From Saccopteryx bilineata (lineage: Eukaryota; Chordata; Mammalia; Chiroptera; Emballonuridae), in assembly GCF_036850765.1 (NCBI RefSeq), contig NC_089490.1:277464482-277528481 (forward strand): a DNA stretch of 64,000 bases, in the 5' to 3' direction. The position numbers and the translations under genes were made by a program. Under the pieces are notes generated by a model. It worked only from the letters and a program-made list of their open reading frames with translations. It searched no databases and had not been told where the DNA came from. Positions 34,541 to 47,167 of the stretch are shown here, in pieces. Each line of letters begins with the position of its first letter. The stretch's first letter is position 1.

Positions 34541-37447
34541 AAGATGCATGCCCTTGGTCTTCCTTCTGGAGTAACAATCTGAGAGACTTGATGCCAACAC
34601 AAATGATAGCAAAGCAATGCACTGAGAAAGGCACACATATAATAGTGCTTCTGGGTCTACACTGTCTTCATTCTTCAACACCAACTTTGTGGATTCTCCC
34701 CATAAATCTGTGGAAAAGGGTGGGTGATACTGTTTCTAATTTGCCAATGCAGATGTACACTCCAATTCCCCAAGGGCAGAGTCAGCAGCTGAGAAATGGC
34801 AGCTTTTGTATCCTCCCAGTACACCAGGCTCTACCTACAACTCAGGGGTGAGAATGGCTAGTCTATGTCCATGCCAAGATCAGTAACCAGAGAAAGCTTT
34901 TGATTTGAGTCAAAAAGAATAGGTGTGAACTATCTTAATGGACTTGAGAGTGTTGAATGTTCCAGATGAGAGAAAGAGCATGAGCAAAGGGACACACATG
35001 ATAAGTGTAATGGGACGCCCCATTACTCAAAAGAGCACACTGACTGATACATGAGGTACCGGGAGGTGAACAGGGACAAAGGAACATGAAAAAGAAAGGG
35101 GAATGTGTGTTAGATCAATAATTTGGAGTGCAGCTTGGACATAAAGATTTACTCCAGGGAAATAGAATCACTGGTAACAATTCAGAATGACAGTGATAGG
35201 TTGTATGTGATTTGGGGATAGTAACTTGGAATCTAGCTGGTGGGGGGAACTGGAATTAATAAGGGTGGAGAGTAAGAAACACAATGAGATTGAATAGTAA
35301 CTCAACAATAACCCACTTTATATCTAGAGACCTGACAATTCCTAACCACCCAGTTTTCAAATCTGCCAATCCCAGTTTAAGAGACAGGATTTAACAAACA
35401 TTTATATTTTTTCTTAAGCAAATAAGAAACTCAGTTTTTATACATTTTTTTTAGGTATATTGCATGGTAACCTCTTCCTTTGACAAGCAGAATCCCACCA
35501 GATTCCTTTGAAAAATGTCATTCTTCTTGTCATTTCAAGGAACTAGAAACAATAGGAAACCTGAGAGGACCTCTTGATCCCCACACTTGAATGGGCCTTT
35601 TGAACTGCTGTTCATGAGTCTCTAACAACAGTAGCAGATCTGATTTGTTCCACCGAGTGTTTGTTGTTAAATTTATCTTGTTATTCTATTATTTGTTAAA
35701 AACATATAACTTTGAAAAAAGGTATTTGACCTTTTTTTTTGGGGGGGGGGGAATGCAACATTTGGTAAATATTGGCACAATCAGTCCTCTTATTCTTATA
35801 GTCCGTACTTCATTTTCACTTTTTGTTCCTACATGTATCCCTAATCTTCTCTCATGTGTTTCCATTCTGTTGTCTATTATGCCTGTTGGGTGAATAGAGA
35901 TTGTTTCAGATGAGGAGATGGGGGCATAGACAAAATAAACCCCCAACACATGAATCCCATGGGCTGAGGTTGGGAGGTCTGTAAGAATGGCAACCAATTT
36001 GTGCAAAAGTGACTGGTCTGTAACGCCTGGGTCTTCTCTTCCCCCACCACCAGCCAAGTCTATGTGAGGACTTCCTTTCTTGTCCTATCATGAATGAAGA
36101 TTCCATTGCTAACTACATATTCTGAAGTCAGTTGGCCAGGTTGTATATCAAACAGCTTCTTCATAGCCTGTATCCTTCAAGGACCCAAAATGACATTCAT
36201 TAGCTTAGGCTTTTGATGAAGTATGGATTCATTTGTGAACTTGTCTACTTCAAAGCCATACCTCCTCCAACAGAACTCCTGTTTCCTATATGTCCTCTCA
36301 GAAGAATCCTTGTGACCACTCTGATAACTAGTAATAGTTCCTTAATGAAGACTTGAAACTGTAATATGTATTATGGAGGTATTTTGATATATAAAAGATA
36401 TATGTAAAAGAAACTCTAGAAAAAAGATAAAATATGAAATATATTATGATCAGCTTTCTCTGCTTGGACGCTGAAGTTTCTAGAAATACAAAGACCCCAG
36501 GAGAGCCTCCCTTAAAGATTCTATAGGAAAACAGAGATAGCAGTTGACTGCCGCTCCAGCCTTTGGAAGCCAACACTGCTCACATCTCTACGTAACTGCA
36601 GAGAAACTTCATTTCTCTAACAGGACCTTTTCTGATGTCTTTTCTTTTGATTCCAACTGGCCTCATCCAGCACCTGACTCAACTGTTTCCTTCTCCCTGG
36701 CACTCCCTTAATCATGAAACCCTCAGGCAATGAGATTCTGACCACATCTAAAAATCTTAGGAGTAAAGCCTCAGGTCTGCTGACCACAAACAGAGTGTCA
36801 GTGCAACTAGAAATCATACCTAGGCCTCAGCTGTGTTTCAGCTCCAGATCAACCTCACCAACCATACCTTGTAAAACCAGGGGAAGAACGCCATGGCTGT
36901 CATCAGGACCAGATGAAATGGTCAACACCACCCTACCCTAGTGTAGACTCATCGCTAGAGACCACTACTCTCACCATGGCCTTGACTCAGTTAGTTCCTT
37001 ATATCTCCCATCCCCTAAGAAGCCATTGGGAAGCCTGGTCTTTGAGCAGAAACTCACCTGTAACTCTGGGGTTGGCACCATTTCCTTCACTAATATACCC
37101 ATAATTTCCTGGCTGTAAATTCCTATTCTCCTTTGATTGGGCTTTGATGCAAACAGGTAAATGGACCCCTGTATCTGGGTAACATTTTCCTTCCAACTCC
37201 ACCATCCACTCACACCATTTCCTCCTCTGCTCCTCCTCCTGACCCTGATAAGCTATGTTTCCCTCAGCTTTCTGCTTGTGCTCTAATTTTTAAACAGGAA
37301 AAGAAATCACATTGAATATTTTCCCCTTAAAATGTCCAGGTCTACAGAAGATAAATTTAAACCCTGGTCTAAAAATGAGTTGAGGCCTTCAGTGTTTCTG
37401 CCTGTTTCGTGAAGTCAGACAGGAATCAGCGACAGAAGTCAAGGTTC
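34541..37447. other. Intergenic region, no supported gene
   Basis: Has a T9-10 run followed by G10-11 at about 35732-35752. The segment 36600-37260 is richer in GC and could be an old LTR or retroelement remnant, but I could not place it. Frames such as 35689-36057 (122 codons, minus) cross the homopolymer and have no domain. Confidence 0.35.
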
Positions 37448-37455
37448 TGTTAGGT

Positions 37456-37807
37456 CAGTGGTAGTAAACCTGGTCCCTCCTGCCGACTAGTGGGCATTCC
37501 AGCTCTCATGGTGGGCGGTAGCGGAGCAACCAAAATATAAATAAAAAGATAGATTTAACTATAGTAAGTTGTTTTATAAAGATTTATTCTGCCAAACTTA
37601 GCAAAAATCCGACATAAAAGTACTTGGTAAATAATTATTATTATATGCTTTAACTCGCTGTAACTCTGCTTTATAAATTTTATAAAGTAAAGTTACTTCC
37701 CTACTTTATAAATCACCATTACTGTGGAACCGATGGGAGGTTAGAAAATTTTACTACTAACAGAGATACAAAAGTGGGTGGTAGGTATAAAAAAGTTGAC
37801 TACCCTG
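37456..37807. mobile_element. hAT MITE related to the palindromic element at 2036
   Basis: A 352-bp element with left end CAGTGGTAGTAAACCTGG and right end AAAAAGTTGACTACCCTG. The 8-bp flanks TGTTAGGT (37448-37455) and TGTTAGAT (37808-37815) differ at one base. The terminal ACCTGGTCCCT and TAGTGGGC motifs are shared with 2036-2269. The internal AT-rich part has no coding sequence. Confidence 0.88.
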
Positions 37808-38086
37808 TGTTAGATAATTATTATCCTGGAGTAGCTTTTCCGTACCAACCAGTTCCTTTCATTCCTAGGCTCTTAGAAAGGAAGCCAGTTAAAAGTAGCA
37901 CAGTGGGAAATGCCAGGAGAGGATTTAAATAATCTACTTGTGCATAAATCAGAAAAAGGCTGTAAGAGACATTTTAAAAAATGTATTCTCAAAGGCTATT
38001 TCTGAATATTTTCCCTTAAGTTCAGATTGGGTCAAGACAGAGAATTATAAACAAAATAAAAGTGAATCAAAATAAAGGTGAGTATC

Positions 38087-38633
38087 TGTTGGGCAAATGA
38101 GTTTGTAAAATTTGTATTTTCTGAGTTTCTCACTTTTATTGTTAAAAATGGCACTGCCCACATGAATGATGCTGCCAAGTGACACTGCTAATTACCTTCC
38201 TGCTTGGGAAGGGGCTTTGTTATGCTAATGTTTGCTGGAGGAGGAGTTGTCTAGCCAAAAAGTCTGTGAAGAAGAAGGAAGGAGGAGGAAGGAGGCCACG
38301 TTTTTGCAAAAAAGCAGCAGCCATGATGGCAAGGTGCTAAAGGAGAAGCCAGTTTGTGCAGAGATGAGGAGAAGGAGATGGGGAACTAGAAGTGACTGAG
38401 CTAGAGGGGAAATTTGATTCTAGGAAAATCCGGATGTGTCAGTAGCTTTGTGAGAGCTGAATGAGTGGGTTTTGATGCCCAATGTGTTTTTTACTCACCA
38501 GCCAGGTGCGAGGCTAGAATAAAAGGTATGGCCCACCAGTTTTTGGCTCTGCAGTTTCATTACCGTCTATCCGAATCTAATGGGAACCTGCACCAGCCTG
38601 GTGGCTGTGATAGCCACGACTACTGGGCCTACA
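38087..38633 (+). mobile_element. Solo LTR of an endogenous retrovirus
   Basis: A 547-bp unit that begins TGTTGGGC and ends GGCCTACA, the TG...CA ends of an LTR, flanked by an exact 5-bp duplication GTATC (38082-38086 and 38634-38638). A poly(A) signal AATAAA lies at 38518-38523, followed by the R/U5-like end. No gag, pol or env sequence adjoins it, so the internal part was probably lost by LTR-LTR recombination. The 72-codon open frame inside is not a gene. Confidence 0.85.
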
Positions 38634-39278
38634 GTATCTTTACATATAGGCCAGTTTCATTTTCAACTTTAAGTATATATTAAATCTTTTCTTTTTTTTC
38701 ATGAATCTTAACTTCGATTTTGTATATTATATCTGTGGTTTATTTGGATTTATTTCCTCAGTTTTATCTTCTAATTACCATCTTCTCATCAGTTAATTTA
38801 ACATTTATCCTCTTTGGAGATATTTTTTAATGCTTATAGGTCTTTTTTTTTCCTCCTAGAACTTTGATGGGTTTTCTGACTTTTCTTTTCCTTTGGGCAT
38901 CATTATTCTTGCTCTAGATTCTTGCTCCAGATTCTACCCTCTTACTTTCTAAAACATCTTAAACAAACTTGCTTTCAAATCTTTTTATAAGATTTGAAAT
39001 AGCCCCAAACTAGAAATAACCCAAATGTTCATCAACTGTTGTCATTATCTGAATCTCTCTCAAAAAGGGTCACTTCCTTACTTGCTTACACTCTTTCCTT
39101 CTCTCATGTGGGAGCTGTTTCAGGGAGACAGACATTACTCCAGTTGTGGGGACCTTACTGGTGAGAGAGTTTCACATTTATCTCTTCCTGGTTACAACAT
39201 TTTGTAAGTTTCACACTAACTTATTTTGCGTCAGTATTACTGAAATATATAAATAAGACAAAACAAAATTTTAGAGTA

Positions 39279-39477
39279 CTGTATTTCCCCATGTATAAGA
39301 TGCACCCTTTTTCAAAAATTTTGGGGTCTAAAAATTGGGTGCGTCTTATACAGTGGTTGTAGATTTTTTTACTTGTATTTCCTGCTTTTGCATGCTTGTT
39401 GTCTTTCTTTTCAAATTTCGAGCCCTAAAATTAAGGTGTCTTATACATGGGAGAGTCTTTTACATGGAGAAATATGG
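39279..39477. mobile_element. Small Tc1/mariner-like MITE
   Basis: Inverted ends CTGTATTTCCCCATGTATAA on the left and TACATGGAGAAATATGG on the right, each bordered by TA (39277-39278 and 39478-39479). A second inner pair of similar ATAAGA/TCTTATAC motifs makes it partly foldback. Superfamily inferred from the TA flanks. Confidence 0.7.
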
Positions 39478-39589
39478 TAAACTCTGATCATTTATTTTTG
39501 ACAAATATATGCAGTAATGTAATCCTAACAGTAATTTCTACCACCTCCAAATATTCCTCCAGCTCTTGATCCCCAGCCCCAGTCAACCC

Positions 39590-39890
39590 CAAATATGTTT
39601 TCTGTCACGGTGACTTTGGTTTTTCCAAAACTTTGTATCAATGGAGTCAGAATCACCTGATAACTTGTGTGTGTGACCCATTTTGCTTAGCATAATGCTC
39701 ATGCGAGTCATTCATGTTGTCCTGTGTGTCAGTAGTTTACTCCTTTTCATTGCTGAGCCCCGTCCACTCTATGGGTGTGCCCCGACTTTGTCTATCACTC
39801 ACTAGTTGCTGGACATTTGGGCTGTTTTCACTGTTTCACTACTATAAGGAAAGCTGCTATGAATTTTGTATGCAAATATTTGTTCCATGT
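39590..39890 (-). mobile_element. L1 3' UTR fragment, antisense
   Basis: Plus-strand landmarks CCATTTTGCTTAGCATAATG, TCATTCATGTTGTCCTG and AAAGCTGCTATGAATTTTG match a reversed old L1 3' end. Confidence 0.7.
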
Positions 39891-41500
39891 TCTCTTGCTT
39901 CTTTGCATGCTTAGTATGCCGTTAATGGATACTGAAAATTGCAAAATTGTATTGTTGAATATTGAATTTTATTTTATTTGTGTGGTGTAAGAACTTGTTC
40001 TGACGATCGGTTATGTTATTTAGATTGCCTTGACAAGTTCAAGATTTGCTTTTAACTTTGCTAGGGTGATTATGAGCACATTTTATTACATAGGTTAACT
40101 TACAACATTTATTTCTGCATTAGATTTTTGGGCATCTTGTGAGCTATTCTTTCAACCACAGCTCAGAACTTGTGCCCACAGAGGTGTGGGATTCATTCTT
40201 GTGCCATGGATGACACTGCCTCTCAGTGCCTGACCCTATGCAGGAAGTTCAGTTCCATTTTCCTTCAGCACAAACAATGCCATCCCTGGGAGGCATCCTC
40301 TGGCTCTTTGTAGCCCCCTCTTCTCTACAAGGATGTCTACAATCTCAGAATTTTTACAACCTACTGTGTAACAAAGTACTTAGTTTAAGGGACACTATGC
40401 ATTTGTGGTAAAACTTTCTGGATGGTAAAGCCTTAAATATTGCAAAATTTTCAGTAAATGTATTTTATTTTCTTAGAGACAATCTGCATCTCTCTGTGCA
40501 GAGAGGGCAGCATAGAAACAGGGGGCTCAGTGCGAACTGGTCACGGTACCCAGCAGGTAATAGAAGAAAAATGCAAACCAGCTTTTCAAAGAGAAATCGT
40601 TTTTCTGCTTGAAACATCTAATCATTAAAGGCAGAATCCAATGTATTTTAGCAAATATAATTCTCTTCTCAAACAAGACAAAAATTAGCAATGTTCTCTC
40701 TAATAAATCCATTTGTGAGTTACATGTGTTAACTTGCTTTTTGCTTTAAGCTGTCAAGATTCTGTGAACAATGATGCCCAGTCATGACCTTGTGCAGGTA
40801 GAATTAAGGCATGCCTGCACCCCCCCCCCTACCAAGTCCCTTCCTGTCCATTGTTCCTGAGCATCTAATTCTTGTCTTTCCATTAGCCCCATTAAAATTG
40901 GCAAGGTGCATGAGCTGTCGCCCCTCAGAGTGCTATGAACAGATTCAAAGGACACTTCTACTTAGGTTGCATAACATCTCATTGTCTCACAAAGGATGAC
41001 CTTCACAAGCTCCCCAAAACTTTTTATACAGTTCAGCAATAGAGTTTATTGTTACCTAGGTCTCATTTCAATTTTATCACATTGCTGAAACTTGTTTTCT
41101 GAAAAGCTTCCAGAAAATAACCTGACTAAATTGTAAAGTTAAAAGTGATGGGGCATTTTAAGACAAACAAGACAGTTGGCTATTTTCTAAGCACTGAGAG
41201 ATCACCCCAACATCCTGACATTTGCCAACCTGCCAACAACAGAGGACCCATCCTTACCAACTCTCCAGACCCTGCTCACAGAGCCTCTCATTCTCTCAAC
41301 ACCCCCATCACCTTTCCCTCTTTCGCTCTCTATAATTACAAAGCCTTTTCACCAAGTTGTCAGCCCAAGTTTATGAATCGACCATAACTCCGGAGTCATG
41401 CGTCCCGGGGCAGTGATTCTTCCAGAAGCAGGAGTGTAAGAGGGGCAGAGTGGTACCAGCCATCCTCAACTATTCTACATATTTCTGTTTCACAGCATTA
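39891..41500. other. Intergenic stretch, no gene seen
   Basis: No gene or confident repeat. Contains a C9 run at about 40821-40829. Confidence 0.35.
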
Positions 41501-43650
41501 TTTTTATTTTAAAAGAAAATGATCTCCACAACTTAATAACAAAAAGAAATCAAGGCCACTTGTCCACGGGAGTAAGGGTTGTTTTGTTCTCTGACTGAAG
41601 TTCCCAAGCCCTCCAGTGTGGGTACCTCCGACCCTTCTACCTTCTCCCCTCTCCCCTCCCTCCACAGAAATGCTCTGCTCCCGTGGAGCTCCTCTCAGTG
41701 CCCCAGCCTCCCTGCACTGGGCCACTAGCACCGCTCTTGCTGTCAGTGACTAATACTCCTCGCTTTGCCTAAAATGGAGGACTACTGATTTCAACCTCTG
41801 CCTTTCATCTTCTCACTTCCTACCTTCTCAGGTGAACGGCCACTTGTCCTCATGTCTCAGGAAACTCCTCGTCTCGGGACCCCTCAGCAGTGTCACAGTG
41901 GGACCTCCGGGACACGCCTCCTTCACGGTCTGGAGCTGCAGACGGGTGGGGGCAGACCCGGTCCTCCCCCATGATCTCTCCCAACCTCTCTTTCACCTGG
42001 GAATGCCCAACAGAGTGCAGCTGCCAGCCAGTAACCGACAAACTCATTTCAGCTTCACCGAGTCCTGTTTTCACATAATCTTAGATAAAAGTTTGAGTTT
42101 TTAGAAAGGCATCTTCCTATAATATTGTTCCTAAAGAGTGGATTCATATTTAGGTTCGGTGGCTATGAAAAGGTTGATTTCTGCAAAATTTTGTTTATCT
42201 GTATAGGTCCCTGCCCAGCGGTGAGCTGCTTGAGTGCAGATAGTGAGGATGGCTTGGCAGGTGGCCTCCATTTTGTGAAGAGAAGAAAATGTGGCAGAGT
42301 GAGAATGGGAAGGAGAAGAAAGAAAAGCAGTTAAAAGAGCATTCCTGAATGCATGAAGGTCACTTCTTGGTGTAGGTGATTGTTAAACTTATTAAAATGT
42401 CTCAAAATGCTTGTAACACCAGTTGACACGAGCTCAGTCACTGCCCACAGGACCCTTTCTAAATGTGCAGCGATCATGTTGTTGCTCCAGGACATCCCAC
42501 GTTCACTCACAAACTGCACACTGTGAGGTGCGCTGTTCTGTGAGCCCAGTTTCCACACACACGTTTATACTCACATTCAGTTCATATGTGAGTGTTCTCT
42601 GGCCCAGTTCTCTCCTAGCGTGGTAGGCAGCAGGAGTGCTCACGCTGCTGGGGACACCAGCAGTCTCATGACTTCACACCCGCCTGCTCCCCCCAGCGCC
42701 CTGCAGGCGCTGCAAGGGGCTGACCCTCGCCCTGCTGGCGCTGCACAGGTGCTCCACCCGCGCCCTGCAGGTGCCACACAGGTGCTCCTCAGGAGCTCCA
42801 GCTGGCCGCCACGTGCCTCCCAGGACATCAGGAGTCCTAGGGCTGTCCATGGCCAGGAGCATGACTCACAGTCATATCATGAGAAGGAGCCCCTTCTTCT
42901 CCTCACTGATGTCTACCTCACTTCCTCAGTTCAGTCACTTCCTCTGAACCTAATTTGAGTTCCTACAGCTGACCACTTCCCCCTGTGACATGGGGCTCAG
43001 AGTTCTGGGCCCCACACAGAAGTGGGGATACCAAACTCACTGCCATACCAAAGTGTGTTTAATTACCCGGACACTCACAGGCCTCTCATGGAAAAGAGCT
43101 CTTTCAAGAGCATGTGCTGGAGGCCTCAGCCCACCGGGGTCCTCAGTTCTAAGACTGAGAAAAGGGCCAGACCCATCACTGAGTTAGCTCTTGCTTCCCA
43201 CGCCTTCCCTGCGATCACCCCCATCCACCCCACCTCACAAAGGGCCAAGAGTCCCCAAGAGATCTGCTTTCTCTTATAACCCCTTCAAAGCATAGAAAAA
43301 CACGCACAGGAATAAACACACACAAGAGCCATCTGTTTATCTGGGCTGTGGCCTCTGTTCCTACTTACACTGATATGAGATCCAAGGCTAATGGACCCCC
43401 ACCTTGCCCCCCTCTACCTGCTGGTCCAACCACACCTTTGTTATCCTGACTGCATGGACATCAGTCTCTGTGCTGGCTGGTCTCACCCCCCACTCGGGGG
43501 TCACCTTGTTTCCATGGCAGGCCCAGGATACTTGAGCCTCTACTACTTTTTGCATCAGATCACAGGGACCTCTGTGTCACCATGGTCACACTAGTCACAA
43601 GGAAGACCTGACTTCCTCTGGTCTCTTGCTGCTTGTATACACCTTGGCCA
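41501..43650. other. GC-richer intergenic island
   Basis: Clearly richer in G and C than the rest of the window, with many overlapping open frames on both strands (for example 41832-42104 and 42620-42958). Overlap on both strands and the lack of domains argue against coding. It may include old retroelement sequence, but I could not name any. Confidence 0.35.
42697..42793. repeat. GC-rich minisatellite-like repeat, three units
   Basis: Three imperfect tandem units of 31-33 bp start at 42697, 42728 and 42761, each with CGCCCTGC(A/T)GG followed by a GC(T/C)(G/A)CA core and a GGTGCTCC-like end. They lie in the open frame 42620-42958, which explains its Ala/Pro-rich repetitive translation. Confidence 0.75.
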
Positions 43651-45864
43651 GAATAAAACAGCCTAACCTTAGTTAAAAAGAGATAAAAGACAAGGGGGAC
43701 AGGTGGTTTTAGAGTCTCACCATGAAAGAAACTTGCACCTTTCTCTGGCAGCTGGCCTTACTTTTTCATATATCACCTCTTGCCTTCTGCTCCCCCCACC
43801 CAGCAAAAACACTTCTGGAAAATTCCAGGACCCACACTGTCTGAATGGTGGTAGATTTTACAACTTTTTCCAATTCTGTCTTCTATAAAACTTTTGGGAT
43901 TATGAAGCAGTGAAAAACACAAGGAAAGATCAACAGAGGAAACATACAGGCTGGTCATAAAATATGGTTCCACCGGTAGTTTCTCTTCTCACGTGACAGA
44001 GCAGCCTGTGTGCTGTATGACCTTGATCTCCATTCTTTTGAAGAGAAGTTCAAAGGTTGGATTTTAGTTCTTTTTATCCCTTGTGACAAAAGAAAAACAT
44101 AATAGAAACAACCAAAACACTCAAAATGACTTGTTCAAAAACTCTTCTTTTTCTGATTACCTCAAAGTCCCCAAGATAATTGGCAACCTTGACTGCTGAT
44201 CACAGAAAATCTATCTTTTCCATAATTCTTGAACAAATTAAACTACCTAGCACTCTTTGGTTAATAATACATACTAATCATAAGAATATTACCGTGGATG
44301 TACAGAAAGTTTTCCTTCTATCCTAAGAGCTATGAGAAGTTTACTCATTTGAGTAAGTCCTTCTGCCATCAAGTGAGGAGAGGAAATGGCTTGGCTAATA
44401 GGCTGCACTATATTCCGTAGTACAGAGGAACCTAGAAGCTAAATGTTTCCCTTCCCACTGGCACCTCTGTAATGCAAAATCATAACTTGCTTATAGTTTG
44501 TTGAACCCTCAAACCATCTAACAAATAGTTATGTGACCAACACGATTCAATGTTTCTTGTAATGGACACATATCTGTTCTCATAATCACTTGGTTTGAAA
44601 GCACATCTCCCCTCTTCAAATGTTATGGGATTGTTTTTCTTTTTAATTGTACAACATCCAGTTGCTATAAGGAGTCTTAATAAAACATTGCTTAGTCAAA
44701 CATTATTCACATGATTCTTTCACTTAACATAGTTATAATAAAAGCAGTAACAGCAACAACATATTTGTATGTGGCCAGGCTTTTTGCTACAGACTTTGTA
44801 GTAATGTGATGTATTATCAAAATAGTCTCACAATATACATACTCTTATCTCTACTTACAGATGAGAAAGTGAGACCTAGAGAAGCAAACAGCCCCAGTTT
44901 CTAAGGAAAGATGGTCCCTGAACCCGCACTGTGATAAACAATTGACCCTCTGACAAAAGCCATCACAAATACCTGACTAATGTCATCAAGCTCCCATATT
45001 AATAAAAAATCATAATTCACCCAAGTTTTCTGTGTCCTATGGTTAGAATAATTGTTTTTTGAACTAAGGTTGAACTCTTACAGTTCCTGTGTATTGTATG
45101 AGGAATATTTTACAAAGGGTTAGTTTTTTAAATTTTATTTTATTTCCTCTGTTATGCTCTTAGCCACTAGTCTTAAGAGCTCTGCACCACTGAGAACTAC
45201 CAAATGTATAGCAAACGTCATCTTGTTGCTTTCAGTTCTGGCTCCGGCTGGGATTGCGGGTGGAGGTGAGACCTTCATATGCTTCCAAGGAAAGCATATG
45301 CCAAGCTGATTGATGAGAGAAAAGCTATTTCAGACATCATTTTCTGTTTGATTTTATAAACAAACCACTTTGAAGAAATAAACCAAGTAAAATTTCAGAA
45401 AAATAATACTGTTTCAGATATTATTTTAAGGACAATTTCTTCTTACATTAAATATCTACAGTTCTGCAGTCAGTACACTCAATCATTTCTGCTATTCTCC
45501 AAAGGCTGGGCTCAAGGAGACACTTTAAATAGAGATTTACAATATGTATTTCAAATAGGTTCTAGAAAGCTATTTTAAATCATATTTCAATTTTATTCTT
45601 AAAGAACATATGAAGTTGACAGAGAGGACTTGGATACATAAGCAATGTGTGAGAATATGTATTAGAATATATGATTATAAATACATATTTATAAAATAAA
45701 ACAAGGAAATTGTGCTACCTATTTATTTCATTCACTTTCTAAACCACCAGCCAAATATAGGTTCTTCAAGGAATACTTTATTTCATAGAATGCAGATACT
45801 CAGAATACAAATTGAATTGGTCTGGGATAGGAGTTGGGTGATTTTTTTTTAAAATATTCCCCAG
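43651..45864. other. Intergenic stretch with a MIR
   Basis: A MIR in reverse is likely at about 44770-44905 (landmark TTACAGATGAGAAAGTGAGA and CTAGAGAAGC). Otherwise no gene is supported. Confidence 0.4.
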
Positions 45865-46248
45865 GCCTGACCAGGCAGTGGCACAGGGAATAGAGAGCAT
45901 TGGACTGGGATGCAGAGGACCCAGGTTCAAAACCTCAAGCTCATCGGCTTGAGTGTGGACTCATTAGCATTAGCATGGGGGTGCTGGCCTTGACTGTGGG
46001 ATCGTAGAGATGACCCCATAGTTGCTGGCTTGAGCCCAATGGTTGCTGACTTGAAGCCCAAGGTCACTGGCTTGAGCAAGGGGTCACTCACTCTGCTGTA
46101 GCTCCCAGTTAAGACACATATGAGAAAGCAATCAATGAACAACTAAGATACCGCAATTAATTGATGCTTCTCATCTCTCCTTTTCCGTCTGTCTGTCCTT
46201 ACCTGTCCCTCTCTCTCTGTGTCAAAACAAACAAACAAACAAACAAGA
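45865..46248 (+). mobile_element. Rhin-1-like bat SINE, long subfamily
   Basis: Starts GCCTGACCAGGCAGTGGCAC, with GCTGGCTTGAGCCC-type internal repeats, GAGAAAGCAATCAATGAAC and an (AACA)n tail. Short flanks TTCCCCAG and CTCCCCAG form a probable target duplication. Confidence 0.9.
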
Positions 46249-47138
46249 ACTCCCCAGAAAATACTAATATGCAGCTAGAGCTAATAATCTCCTGAATGGT
46301 CAGCCTGCTCAATGTGGGAAGAACAGTCCTCCTCATGAAATTGTAGGAAATGATTCTTCTGGGAGACTTTTAGCAATAAAGGGCATCCATCCTTCTAATA
46401 AGAGAGAAGTCTTTTAATAGTATAGTCAGCCTGGGTGATCTGGGCAAACACAGACTTAAAAATTAATATTTCATTAGTGGTGATTAAACAGTTTAATTAT
46501 TATAACATATTTCACTAGTTTATATTTTTATATAGTTTTATTATAATTTTGGGGCTCTATATTAAATGATCCTTTTCAGCTTCTTGGTCAGTTGAAAATC
46601 ATATACATGTATATATATATATGTATATATTTTATGTATGTGCATATACATACACATATATACATATATATGAGAGAATACTGAAATATAGATCTCAATA
46701 GTTTTTCTGGGTAGACATCTTTTTAGCTCTGTCCATGCTGACTGATAGTGGTTCATTCTATAAAAAAACTTGTTTTGTGCAAGGAAGAATGCAATACGGT
46801 GTGGAGAGAATATGAGCATAATAAAACTGAACAGATCCATCCTCAACAGTATGCAATACCAACTAGTTGTAAATTAAAAACTTGATTGCCTTTGCTATTG
46901 TCCATAGAAATATTTCTAAAGGTTCCTTACTATTTCGCAGAACCATGAAGCTGGTTGGTCCTGTGTTTGCCACCACTCAAGAGGCTTTAGGGTCTGAAGA
47001 ACCAACAAGAGCATATTATGGAGTTTACCCAGGAGGTCATCTAATTTCACTTTGCTGAAATGCTTTCCTTCAAGTAGTGATAGCTCTGGAACAATCTGGA
47101 CACAGGGGACTTTGACGCTATGCAAGGAAAAATGACAC
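46249..47138. other. Intergenic stretch downstream of SEMA5A
   Basis: Contains a partly palindromic TA/CATA-rich tract at about 46600-46672. If SEMA5A uses a poly(A) site farther out than 47162, this is 3' UTR. No gene seen. Confidence 0.35.
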
Positions 47139-47161
47139 TAAATGTTTCCTAAATGGTAGGA

Positions 47162-47167
47162 TTTATT
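47162..47167 (-). promoter_or_regulatory. SEMA5A: Candidate poly(A) signal AATAAA for SEMA5A
   Basis: The minus strand reads GAAATAAATCC here. A Pumilio-type TGTAAATA lies just upstream in the transcript at 47200-47207. It is the best distal signal I could see; other AATAAA motifs occur farther down, for example near 45722. Confidence 0.45.

Noticed and set aside
35689..36057. 122-codon minus-strand open frame
   Set aside because: It crosses a T/G homopolymer junction, has no recognizable domain and overlaps other frames.
42620..42958. 112-codon Ala/Pro-rich open frame
   Set aside because: Its translation is explained by the GC-rich tandem repeat; comparable frames are open on the other strand.
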